A program made the position numbers and the translations under genes. Below are positions 13,028 through 23,072 of a stretch of 64,000 bases of DNA, piece by piece. Source of the DNA: Paralichthys olivaceus. Taxonomy: Eukaryota > Chordata > Actinopteri > Pleuronectiformes > Paralichthyidae. The notes beneath the pieces were generated by a model that was not told the DNA's origin, made no database searches, and saw nothing but the letters and a program-made list of their open reading frames with translations. The DNA lies in NCBI RefSeq assembly GCF_024713975.1, contig NC_091116.1:3310463-3374462 (forward strand), read 5' to 3'. Numbering within the stretch: position 1 is the stretch's first letter; the number at the start of each line of letters is the position of its first letter.

Positions 13028-14130
13028 CCATAACTAGAAAATCTCTCCTGCCGAGACATTTTGAATGGGTGCCTTGTGCTCGTCGATGCCGGCGTTGCTT
13101 CGAACACAGAGACGCATATTATCCAGGTTTACGTGAAATCCAATTTCAGAGAGACATTATGTTTTGGTGGGGGAGAGAGAGAGAGAGAGATGGTGAGAGC
13201 GAAAGACATTTCCAAAAGCTGCTTGATTTTATGAACATGCATGATCCAGGTCAGTGAGAGACCAATTTCAGAGAGACAGAGAGAAACCATGTTGTAAGGT
13301 CTTATCACCATCCATGGCATTTAAATTTTAAAATTCAGCCTCCTTCAGTCTTCCTGTGAACATCCTGTAACTATTTGGGGGTATTATTTTGAAAATCTAG
13401 CATCTTTCAGGCTTCCTGGGAACATTTTGTAAATATTTGGGGTTTTTATTTTAAAAATCCAGACTCCTTCGGGCTTCCTGGTAAGGTCCTGTCATCATCC
13501 AGTACTTTTATTTTGAAAATCCAGCATCTTTCAGGCTTCCTGGAAACATTCTGTAACTATTTGGGCATTTTATTTTGAAAATCCACTCTCTTTCCGACTC
13601 CCTGGGAACACCCTGTAACCATCTGGGGGTTTTATTTTGAAAATCCAGCATCTTTCAGGCTTGCTTGGAACATTCTGTAACTATTTGGGAGTTTTATTTT
13701 GAAAATCCAGCATCTCTCAGGTGTCCTGGGAACATCCTGTAACCATCTTGGGGTTTTATTTTGAAAACCAGGCTCATTACATGTTTCCTAGTAACATTCT
13801 ATTACTATGGGGGGGCTTATTTTCAAAATAAAGGCTTTGTACAGACTTCCTGGTAACATCCAGTTACTATTGGGGGGGGCTTATTTTCAAAATAAAGGCT
13901 TTGTACAGTCTTCCTTGTGACATTCTATTACAATGGGGGAGGGTTGTTTATTTTTATATTCAAAATATTGGCTCTGTATAGACTTCCTAGTGACATTCTG
14001 TTATAATGGGCGGGGGGCTTATTTTCAAAATAAAGGCCTCTTACATGTTCCTGGTAATATCCAGTTACTATGGGGGGGGTAGGGGGGCTTATTTTTACTT
14101 TTATTCATATGCTCCAAAAATTAGCAAAAA

Positions 14131-14212
14131 CCACCACCCTCACCCGGATTCGAACCCAGACTCACGTCACATGATCCGAGTGCCTTAACCACTGGGCCAA
14201 AGCGGATGGTGG
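14131..14212 (-). tRNA. tRNA-like Pol III unit, copy 6
   Basis: 82 nt, intact A and B boxes and adjacent T-run. Same overall sequence as copy 1. Confidence 0.6.
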
Positions 14213-15224
14213 CAAAAACTTTGAATCTAGTAAATTTATAGAGGAGACTTGACCTCTGACAGTCTATGGGGTTGCTATGGTTACTCACTGATTAGATGAG
14301 GAACACCTGCTGCGCGCACACTTTGGAGACAAAAACTGGTTTCAGACCAACCCTCAAACAAAAGCTTCTAACTCAAAATCTATAAGTCGTATCTGAGAAA
14401 TGAACACATTGTGAGAATCACAAGACTTTGGCCGACGTCCACATATGTTTTTATTTAATAAGAGTTAAGAAATGAGACCGTAAGAGCGATTTAGAAATTT
14501 AGTTTTCTCATCAGGAATCTTTTTTGGTGATCTCCATTGAAGTCAATGAAAACGGTAGAGGGTGCTGCTCTAGCGCCACTCTTCAAACAAAAGCTTGTAA
14601 CTCAAAAACTATAGGTCCTATCTAAGAAATGAAAACATTGTGAGAATCCCAAGACTTCCACGAACGTACAGATATGTTTTGGTGCGAGAGAGTTCAGAAA
14701 TGAGACCGTGGGAGCGAGTTAGAAATTTTTCTTCGTATTTCTCCTTTTCTGACTTTTTTCCAGAAATTAACATGGGAGTCAATGGAGAGGTGAGACCGGA
14801 AAAGATTTTTCAAAAAAATGTTCAAGCCTAAACTACTGAACCGACAGATGTCAGAGTGGCATGTGTGCGTAGGAAACAAACTCTACTTTCACCAGATGTA
14901 AAAATCATGTCTGTCGGACTCCGTTTGTGGCTAGGAGAAGTGTTTAAAGACAAAAAAAGTGGCTGAAAAACGCCCGTTTTTGGCCACTCGCTCTTTTGAG
15001 AAAGCGAGCTTTAGTCCCATTCGTCGATTTTGGCCACGTTTTCGCGATTTTTGAGCGAACTACTGGACGAAATTCTTAGAAAAGTCATAGCACAGCATTC
15101 GACGTAATTCCGCATCGTATTTTATAGGTCTCGAGTATGTGCGATGAAATCTGTGGGAGGAGTAGCGGGACGAAATTTTGGGAAGAAGAAATAAGAATAA
15201 TAAACCCGAGGAATAATAATATAA

Positions 15225-15302
15225 GTGCCAATGCATTGCATGGGGCTTCGCCCCATGCAATGCATTGCCAGCTGGGGGCGGAGCCCCCAGCTGGCAAGGC
15301 AC
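15225..15302. mobile_element. Foldback element, full form (between units 6 and 7)
   Basis: Same 78-nt three-way junction. Compared with the otherwise identical empty junction near 5361-5368 (after unit 2), it sits in a 95-bp clean insertion at about 15213-15307, including the AT-rich leader and the CCATA tail. Confidence 0.9.
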
Positions 15303-17049
15303 CCATAACTAGAAAATCTCTCCTGCCGAGACATTTTGAATGGGTGCCTTGTGCTCGTCGCCGATGCTCGCGTACCGAGAAACATATTATCCAGGTTTAC
15401 ATGAGAGACGGTGAGAGCGAAAGACATTTCCAAATGTTGCTTGATTTTATAATCATGCATGAATCCAGGTCGGTGACAAAGAGACTGTACCAATTTCAGA
15501 GACAGAGAGAAACCATGTTATAAGGTCTGATCACCATCCATGGCATTTAATCTTAAATATTCAGCCACTTTCAGGCTTCCTGGGAACATTCTGTAACTAT
15601 TTGTGGATTTTATGTTGAAAATCCAGTCTCCTTCAAGCATCCTGACAACATCCCGCAACTATCTGGGGTTTTTATTTTGAAAGTCCAGACTTTTTTGGGC
15701 TTCTTAGGAACATCCCTTAACCATCTGGGGATTTTATTTTGAAAATCCAGCATCTCTTAGGCTTCCTGGGAACATTCTGTAACTATTTGGGAGTTTTATT
15801 TTGAAAATCCAGCATCTTTCAGGCTTCCTGGGAACATTCTGTAACTATTTGGGAGTTTTATTTTGAAAGTCCACTCTTTTTCCGGCTCCCTGGGAACATC
15901 CTGTAACTATTTGGGCATTTTATTTTGAAAGTCCAGCTTTTTTTAGGCTTCTTAGAAGCATTCCTTAACAATCTGGGGATTTTATTTTGAAATTCTAGCT
16001 TTTTTTTACTCTTCCTAGGAACATCCTGTAACTATTGGGGAGTTTTATTTTGAAAATCCACTATTTTTCCAGCTCCCAGAGAACATCCTGTAACCATCTG
16101 GGGGTTTTATTTTGAAAAACCAGGCTCTGTACAGCTTTCCTGGTAGCATTCTATTACTATGGGGGGGCTTATTTCAAAATAAAGGCTATGTACAGACTTC
16201 CTGGTAACATTCTATTACAATGGGTGGGGCTATTTTCAAAATAAAGGCTCATTACATGTTTCCTGGTAATAACCAGTTACTATGGGGGGGGATGGGGGGG
16301 CTTATTTGTACCATCAAACATAAGCTCTGTACATGTTTCCTTGTAATATGGGGGGATGGGGGGGCTTATTTTCAAAATAAAGGCTTTGTACAGACTTCCT
16401 GATAACATTCTATTAAAATGGGCGAGGGTTGTTTATTTTTATATTCAAAATAAAGGCCCATTACATGTTTGCTGGTAACATTCTGTTATAATGGGGGGGG
16501 GGGGCTTATTTTCAAAATAAAGGCTCTGTACAGACTTCCTGGTAACATTCTATTACAATGGGGGAGGGTTGTTTATTTTTATATTCAAAATAAAGGCTCA
16601 TTACATGTTTGCTGGTAACATTCTATTATAATGGGGGGGGGGGGGGGTTATTTTCAAAATAAAGGCCCATTACATGTTTTCTGGTAATATCCAGTTACTA
16701 TTGGGGGGGTGTGGGGGCTTATTTATACACTCAAACATAGGCTCTGTACATGTTTCCTTGTAATATGGGGGATGGGGGGGCTTATTTTCAAAATAAAGGC
16801 TTTGTACAGACTTCCTGATAACATTCTATTAAAATGGGCGAGGGTTGTTTATTTTTATATTCAAAATAAAGGCCCATTACATGTTTGCTGGTAACATTCT
16901 GTTATAATGGGGGGGGGGGGGCTTATTTTCAAAATAAAGGCTCTGTACAGACTTCCTGGTAACATTCTATTACAATGGGGGAGGGTTGTTTATTTTTATA
17001 TTCAAAATAAAGGCTCATTACATGTTTGCTGGTAACATTCTATTATAAT

Positions 17050-17074
17050 GGGGGGGGGGGGGGGGGGGGGGGGG
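17050..17074 (+). repeat. 25-nt G homopolymer
   Basis: Longest of dozens of G-runs (usually 6-15) placed about every 61 bp in the G-rich monomer blocks. The G-rich strand is the plus strand, which is the template strand for the minus-strand MHC gene. Exact run lengths may be unreliable in an assembly. Confidence 0.85.
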
Positions 17075-17458
17075 TTATTTTCTAAATAAAGGCCCATTAC
17101 ATGTTTTCTGGTAATATCCAGTTACTATTGGGGGGGTGTGGGGGCTTATTTATACACTCAAACATAGGCTCTGTACATGTTTCCTTGTAATATGGGGGGT
17201 GGGGGGGCTTATTTTCAAAATAAAGGCTTTGTACAGTCTTCCTTGTGACATTCTATTACAATGGGGGAGGGTTGTTTATTTTTATATTCAAAATAAAGGC
17301 TCTGTATAGACTTCCTAGTAACATTCTATTATAATGGAGGGGGGGGCTTATTTTCAAAATAAAGGCCCATTACATGTTCCTGGTAATATCTAGTTACTAT
17401 GGGGGGGTGGGGGGGCTTATTTTTACTTTGATTTAAATGCTCCAAAATTTAGCAAAAA

Positions 17459-17540
17459 CCACTGCCCACACCCGGATTCGAACCCAGACTTACGTCACAT
17501 GATCCGAGTGCCTTAACCACTGGGCCAAAGCGGATGGTGG
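17459..17540 (-). tRNA. tRNA-like Pol III unit, copy 7
   Basis: 82 nt, intact A and B boxes. The 3' arm of the terminal stem has diverged (CCACTGCCCACACCC on the plus strand), so the terminal stem is weaker. Confidence 0.55.
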
Positions 17541-18564
17541 CAAAAACTTTGAATCTAGTAAATTTATAGAGGAGACTTGACCTCTGACAGTCTATGGGGT
17601 TGCTATGGTTACTCACTGATTAGATGAGGAACACCTGCTGCGCGCACACTTTGGAGACAAAAACTGGTTTCAGACCAACCCTCAAACAAAAGCTTCTAAC
17701 TCAAAATCTATAAGTCGTATCTGAGAAATGAACACATTGTGAGAATCCCAAGACTTTGGCCGACGTCCACATATGTTTATATTTAATTAGAGTTAAGAAA
17801 TGAGACCGTAAGAGCGATTTAGAAATTTAGTTTTTTCCCTCCAAAATCTTCTCTTCAACTTTACATTGAATCCAATGGGGAACAGTGAGCTCTGTGCTCT
17901 AGCGCCACTCTTCAAACAAAAGCTTGTAACTAAAAAACTATAAGTCCTATCTGTGAAATGAACACACCGTGAGAATCCCAAGACTTCCCCGAACATACAG
18001 ATCTCTTTTTTATTGCTGAGAGTTAAGAAATGAGACCGTAAGAGCGAGTTAGAAATTTTTTTCTGCATTTCTCCTTTCTGACTTTTTTTCCCAAAATTAA
18101 CATGGGAGTCAATGGAGAGGTGAGACCGGAAAACTTTTCTCGGTAAATTGACTCAGCCTAAACTACTGGACCGAGAGATGTCAGAGTGGCACGTGTGCGT
18201 AGGAAACAAACTCTACTTTCACCAGATGTAAAAATCATGTCTGTCGGACTCCGTTTGTGGCTAGGAGAAGTGTTTAAAGACAAAAAATGTGGCTGAAAAT
18301 CCGATCGTCTACACTCTCGTTTTGGGGGGCGAGAGACCTTGACTCCCATTCATTTGAAAATGACGCGTTTTCGCGATTTTTGAGCGAAATATCGGACGAA
18401 ATCCTTAGAAAAGTCATAGCACAGGATTCGACGTATTTCCGCATGTTTTTTTATAGGTCTCGAGTATGTGCGATGAAATCTCTGGGAGGAGTAGGCGGAC
18501 GAAAATTTACGGAAGAAGAATAAGAATAAAAATAAGTTGGAATGTTCGAGGAATAATAATATAA

Positions 18565-18642
18565 GTGCCAATGCATTGCATGGGGCTTCGCCCCATGCAA
18601 TGCATTGCCAGCTGGGGGCGGAGCCCCCAGCTGGCAAGGCAC
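18565..18642. mobile_element. Foldback element, full form (stack after unit 7, first)
   Basis: Full 78-nt three-way junction, first of three stacked copies separated only by AATAATAATATAA-type spacers. Confidence 0.85.
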
Positions 18643-18659
18643 CCATAATAATAATATAA

Positions 18660-18709
18660 GTGCCAATGCATTGCATGGGGCTTCGCTCCGCCCCCAGCTG
18701 GCAAGGCAC
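18660..18709. mobile_element. Foldback element, rearranged copy (stack after unit 7, second)
   Basis: 50 nt. The left half of arm 1 is present up to GGGGCTTCG. It then jumps into GCTCCGCCCCCAGCTGGC, which is the reverse complement of the 5' arm plus loop of arm 2. The right half of arm 1 and the left half of arm 2 are missing. The pattern suggests a template switch across the cruciform. Confidence 0.8.
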
Positions 18710-18739
18710 CCATAATAAACCCGAGGAATAATAATATAA

Positions 18740-18817
18740 GTGCCAATGCATTGCATGGGGCTTCGCCCCATGCAATGCATTGCCAGCTGGGGGCGGAGCC
18801 CCCAGCTGGCAAGGCAC
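18740..18817. mobile_element. Foldback element, full form (stack after unit 7, third)
   Basis: Full 78-nt three-way junction. The AATAAACCCGAGGAATAATAATATAAG leader includes the same CCCGAGGA target sequence seen at the empty site. Confidence 0.85.
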
Positions 18818-20407
18818 CCATAATAACTAGAAAATCTCTCCTGCCGAGACATTTTGAATGGGTGCCTTGTGCTCGTCGATGCCGGCGTTGCTTCGAACAC
18901 AGAGACATTTCCTTTAAGACGAAGGACAGAGACCCTGAGAGTTGACCAATTTCAGAGAGAGAGAGAGAGAGAGACTGTAATAGTTCGAGAGGAAGGAGAG
19001 AGACCCTGGGAGAGAGAGTGAGACAGTGAGAGATAAAGACATGTATAAAAGCTGCATTTTGATCACATGATCCAGAGTGGTGACTGAGAGACTTTACCAA
19101 TTTCAGAGACAGAGAGAAACCATGTTATAAGGTCTGATCACCATCCATGGCATTTAATCTTAAAAATTCAGCCACTTTCAGGCTTCCTGGGAACATTGTG
19201 TAACTATTTGTGGATTTTATTTCGAAAATCCAGACTCCTTCAAGCATCCTGACAACATCCCGCAACTATCTGGGGTTTTTATTTTGAAAGTCCAGACTTT
19301 TTTGGGCTTCTTAGGAACATCCCTTGACCATCTGGGGATTTTATTTTGAAAATCTAGCATCTTTTAGGCTTCCTCGGAATATTCTGTGACTATTTGGACA
19401 TTTTATTTTGAAGGTCCAGCGTTTTTTAGACTTCCTAGGGACATCCTGTAACTATTTGGGGGTTTTATTTTGAAAATCCAGTGTCTTTTAGGCTTCCTCG
19501 GAATATTCTGTAACTATTTGGGCGTTTTATTTTGAAGGTACAGCATCTTTTAGACTTCCTGGGAATATTTTGTCACTATTTGGGGTTTTTATTTTGAAAA
19601 TCCAGCATCTCACAGGCGTCCTGGGAACATTCTGTTACTATTTGGGGGTTTTATTTTGAAAATCCACTCTTTTTCCGGCTCCCTGGGAACATTCTATAAC
19701 TATTTGGGCATTTTATTTTGAAAGTCCAGCTTTTTTTAGGCGTCTTAGAAGCATTCCTTAACAATCTGGGGATTTTATTTTGAAATTCTAGCTTTTTTTA
19801 CTCTTCCAAGGAACATCCTGTAACTATTTGGGAGTTTTATTTTGAAAATCCACAATTTTTCCAGCTCCCTGGGAACATCCTGTAACCATCTGGGGGTTTT
19901 ATTTTGAAAAACCAGGCTCTGTACAGCTTTCCTGGTAGCATTCTATTACTATGGGGGGGCTTATTTCAAAATAAAGGCTCTGTACAGACTTCCTGGTAAC
20001 ATTCTATTACAATGGGGGGGGCTATTTTCAAAATAAAGGCTCATTACATGTTTCCTGGTAATATCCAGTTACTATGGGGGGGATGGGGGGGGTTATTTAT
20101 ACACTCAAACATAGGCTCTGTACATGTTTCCTTGTAATATGGGGGGGTGGGGGGGCTTATTTTCAAAATAAAGGCTTTGTAAAGTCTTCCTTGTGACATT
20201 CTATTACAATGGGGGAGGGTTGTTTATTTTTATATTCAAAATAAAGGCTCATTATAAGTTTGCTGGTAACATTCTATTATAATGGGGGGGAGGGCTTATT
20301 TTCAAAATAAAGGCCCATTACATGTTCCTGGTAATATCCAGTTACTATGGGGGGTGTGGGGGGGCTTATTTTTACTTTTATTCATATGCTCCAAAAATTA
20401 GCAAAAA

Positions 20408-20489
20408 CCACCACCCTCACCCGGATTCGAACCCAGACTCATGTCACATGATCCGAGTGCCTTAACCACTGGGCCAAAGCGGATGGTGG
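20408..20489 (-). tRNA. tRNA-like Pol III unit, copy 8
   Basis: 82 nt, intact A and B boxes, one change in the variable region (CATGTCACATG on the plus strand), adjacent T-run. Confidence 0.6.
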
Positions 20490-21511
20490 CAAAAACTTTG
20501 AATCTAGTAAATTTATAGAGGAGACTTGACCTCTGACAGTCTATGGGGTTGCTATGGTTACTCACTGATTAGATGAGGAACACCTGCTGCGCGCACACTT
20601 TGGAGACAAAAACTGGTTTCAGACCACCCCTCAAACAAAAGCTTCTAACTCAAGATCTATAAGTCGTATCTGAGAAATGAACACATTGTGAGAATCACAA
20701 GACTTTGGCCGACGTCCACATATGTTTATATTTCATAAGAGTTAAGAAATGAGACCGTAAGAGCGATTTAGAAATTTAGTTTTCTCATCAGGAATCTTTT
20801 TTGGCCCTTGCCATTGAAGTCCATTCAAAAGTTAGAGTGTGCTGCTCTAGCGCCACTCTTCAAACAAATGCTTGTAACTCAAAAACTATAAGTCCTATCT
20901 AAGAAATGAAAACATTTTGAGAATCCCAAGACTTCCACGAACGTACAGATATGTTTTGGCGAGAAAGGGTTCAGAAATGAGACCGTGGGAGCGAGTTAGA
21001 AATTTTTCTTCGTATTTCTCCTTTTCGGACTTTTTTCCAAAAATTAACATTGGAGTCAATGGAGAGGTGAGACCGGAAAAGATTTCTCGGTAAATTGACT
21101 CAGCCTAAACTACTGGACCGAGAGATGTCAGAGTGGCATGTGTGCGTAGGAAACAAACTCTACTTTCACCAGATGTAAAAATCATGTCTGTCGGATTCCG
21201 TTTGTGGCTAGGAGAAGTGTTTAAAGACAAAAAAAGTGGCTGAAAAACGCACATTTTTGCCGATTCTCTCTTTAGGGCGAGAGACCTTGAGTCCCATTCG
21301 TCGGTTTTGGCCGCGTTTCTGCGATTTTTGAGCGAATTATTGGACGAAATTCTTAGAAAAGTCATAGCACACCATTCGACGTAATTCCGCATGTTTTTTT
21401 ATAGGTCTCGAGTATGTGCGACAAAATCTGTGGGAGGAGTAGCGGGACGAAAATTTACGGAAGAAGAACTAAGAATAATAAACCTGGAATGTTCGAGGAA
21501 TAATAATATAA

Positions 21512-21589
21512 GTGCCAATGCATTGCATGGGGCTTCGCCCCATGCAATGCATTGCCAGCTGGGGGCGGAGCCCCCAGCTGGCAAGGCAC
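21512..21589. mobile_element. Foldback element, full form (before the MHC exon, first)
   Basis: Full 78-nt three-way junction in the junction after unit 8, with the TTCGAGGAATAATAATATAAG-type leader found in units 4, 5 and 7. Confidence 0.85.
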
Positions 21590-21619
21590 CCATAATAAAC
21601 CCGAGGAATAATAATATAA

Positions 21620-21697
21620 GTGCCAATGCATTGCATGGGGCTTCGCCCCATGCAATGCATTGCCAGCTGGGGGCGGAGCCCCCAGCTGGCAAGGCAC
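21620..21697. mobile_element. Foldback element, full form, 10 bp from the MHC splice donor
   Basis: Full 78-nt three-way junction. Its right outer arm ends 10 bp before the GT of the minus-strand splice donor at 21707-21708. In the pre-mRNA the structure would begin about 10 nt after the exon. Confidence 0.85.
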
Positions 21698-21708
21698 CCA
21701 TAACAAAC

Positions 21709-21969
21709 CTTCAGTCTGGTTGAAGCGTTCCTTTGCGATTTCAATGTTGACCTTGAAGATCTGCTGTTCACTCAAAAAGTATTTAGTGTTCCTCTCCCAG
21801 TACTGTGAATCTGTTGTCTTCAACATCCAGCCCTGTTTGGGTTCTACTTTCATTGTGTTGCTGTCATAGTGATCGATCTGAACTTCATCAACATAACCAA
21901 CAGACACAAACTCTGGAAAGTTTGGGACTTGAGAGGACCCAGTGTGGAAATACTTCAGAGAATGAGTCC
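21709..21969 (-). CDS. MHC class I alpha chain, exon 2 (alpha-1 domain)
   Basis: The 261-bp exon encodes a teleost MHC class I alpha-1 domain, half of the peptide-binding groove of the cell-surface antigen-presenting molecule. Landmarks read in order: [20 protein letters not shown] at the start, [14 protein letters not shown] strands, QYWERNT and [13 protein letters not shown] in the helix, and the conserved N-glycosylation site NQT at the end. A TTTTTCTTGCAG acceptor precedes the exon and AAG|GTTTGT follows it. Both borders are phase 1, and the exon joins in frame to exon 1 (29967-30021). There is no stop or frameshift. The look is of the classical U lineage, but that is by eye. The intron after it begins with a foldback element and the long array. 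Exons for alpha-2, alpha-3, transmembrane segment and tail are not in the window, so the gene could be intact with a giant intron 2 or broken. Confidence 0.93.
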
Positions 21970-22086
21970 CTGCAAGAAAAAGTTAAAGTGACTTTAGTTT
22001 CAGAATGTTTAATAAATCACTGCACTCAGAGTCAAGAAGACATGAAGTACATTCAACACAACTTCAGCATCTCTGTTGTGTGGTAA

Positions 22087-22818
22087 ACAAACACAAAAAT
22101 ACATTGAGAGATAAAACGTCTGCTCCAGAGTCCAGACACTCTTTACTTTGAATTCTACGTCTTAAACATTTATTCAATCTAACAACTCAAATATTTAATA
22201 TTAGAAAATAATATTTTCTACTGCAGAGTATTTAATGTAAAGTGAAAACAACTTCAATTTCCAGTTACTACATGAGACATTGATTCTGAAAGTCCTCATT
22301 ATCATATTAACAATTCAAATTGTGAAATCATGAACATTTTGAACACAACATATGAGCTGTTAGTGCTTTCTCTCAGTCTATATATAAATATATATATATA
22401 TTCCTCCGTATATACACATATAAATTTATACTGAACCCAGCTAACAAAACAAAGTGTGACGTTAATATGTATGTTTGGCACTGATTCCAAAGTTAAACCA
22501 TAAGATTAATTATAAATAACTAGAACTGTAATAATAATACAAAGAAAACACAAATATGACCAAACAGAACTTGAATGAAGAAAATAAACATGTATGTTTT
22601 TTATCCATGTTTTAAATTGTAAAGATAAATGCACATCTTCTTTGTTTATTGTGCACAAATAAAATTGGTGCATATGGACAAACACAAACACTGATAACTT
22701 TATATCTGTGACAGACTCATATCAAGCAGTCAGGCTTTAGTGCAGATGTTATCACATTAGAAAGTATTAACAGACATCTGTCATTTCTTCATTATGGAGG
22801 CAGCCTTATCATCATGAG
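22087..22818. other. MHC class I intron 1, unique AT-rich part
   Basis: AT-rich intron sequence with a short (TA)n tract near 22380-22400. No exon or known element seen. The last bases (ATGAG, 22814-22818) are the left target-site duplication of the L2 element. Confidence 0.6.
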
Positions 22819-23072
22819 GTGCCCGTCTACTCGCTGCTTTACGGTAAGCGTATTCTGCCACTTCCGGTTGTCGGTGTCACTGCCACGGTGCTCTCTGCTG
22901 CTCACCTAAACAGATTTTCGTATATTTCTCACATCAGCGATTATCTGCATATTTTTAGACCATCCTTAGACTTGTTCTGTTTGCGGACTAACAGGTCTCT
23001 TAACTTTAGCAACACTTTAAATCTGATAGTTTTACTAGTGTGTTAGTTACACTAGCTAGCCTAGCTATAGAA

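Larger units (their letters stand above)
10180..13035. repeat. Array unit 5
   Basis: Plain monomers about 10470-11350, G-rich monomers about 11355-11820, tRNA-like unit 11846-11927, core 11928-13035. A full foldback element lies in the right junction. Confidence 0.9.
13036..15310. repeat. Array unit 6
   Basis: Shortest unit. Plain monomers about 13325-13765, G-rich monomers about 13770-14090, tRNA-like unit 14131-14212, core 14213-15310. A full foldback element lies in its right junction, at the exact position that is empty after unit 2. Confidence 0.9.
15311..18828. repeat. Array unit 7, longest
   Basis: Near-copy of unit 1 at its start. The G-rich block (about 16130-17430) is enlarged by an internal duplication of several hundred bases; compare about 16300-16680 with about 16745-17130. 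It contains the longest G-run of the window, 25 Gs at 17050-17074. tRNA-like unit 17459-17540. The core (17541-18828) has its own variant sequence around 17830-18060 and 18290-18370. Three foldback copies, one rearranged, are stacked at its right junction. Confidence 0.9.
1..21708. repeat. Tandem array of eight 2.3-3.5 kb units in MHC class I intron 2
   Basis: The block beginning AGAAAATCTCTCCTGCCGAG recurs at 1, 2797, 5368, 7726, 10180, 13036, 15311 and 18829, giving periods of 2796, 2571, 2358, 2454, 2856, 2275, 3518 and about 2880 bp. Each unit runs: junction block with a (GA)n tract, plain 61-bp monomers, G-rich 61-bp monomers, an 82-nt tRNA-like sequence, then a core of about 1 kb. Length differences come from monomer number and from foldback insertions at the unit junction. 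The right edge touches the 5' splice site of the MHC class I alpha-1 exon. The left edge is outside the window. No protein-coding gene is convincing here; the many short ORFs are by-products of the repeats. Confidence 0.95.
18829..21708. repeat. Array unit 8, next to the MHC exon
   Basis: The junction block has an extra (GA)n tract near 18953-18975. Plain monomers about 19150-19915, G-rich monomers about 19920-20370, tRNA-like unit 20408-20489, core 20490-21480. Two foldback copies follow. Then, instead of a ninth junction block, the sequence passes directly into the splice donor of the MHC class I alpha-1 exon. Confidence 0.9.

Noticed and set aside
18350-18817. Long ORFs (149-197 aa) across the stacked foldbacks
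   Set aside because: They cross three foldback copies and an array junction, share no domain, and three frames are open at once.
10130-21697. Bacterial REP/BIME elements or contamination
   Set aside because: The hairpins look REP-like, but they lie inside a fish array joined to a fish MHC exon, with AT-rich leaders.
10130-21697. Parvovirus-type terminal hairpin
   Set aside because: The T-shape is similar, but the outer stem is only 5 bp and there is no viral coding sequence nearby.
21399-21701. Repetitive ORFs [22 protein letters not shown]...
   Set aside because: They are the foldback arms read as protein, in all frames; perfect hairpins explain the sequence.
1-21708. CRISPR-like array
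   Set aside because: Monomers are contiguous, with no unique spacers, and the context is vertebrate.
22087-22818. Additional MHC exon in intron 1
   Set aside because: No acceptor-donor pair with class I residues is present.
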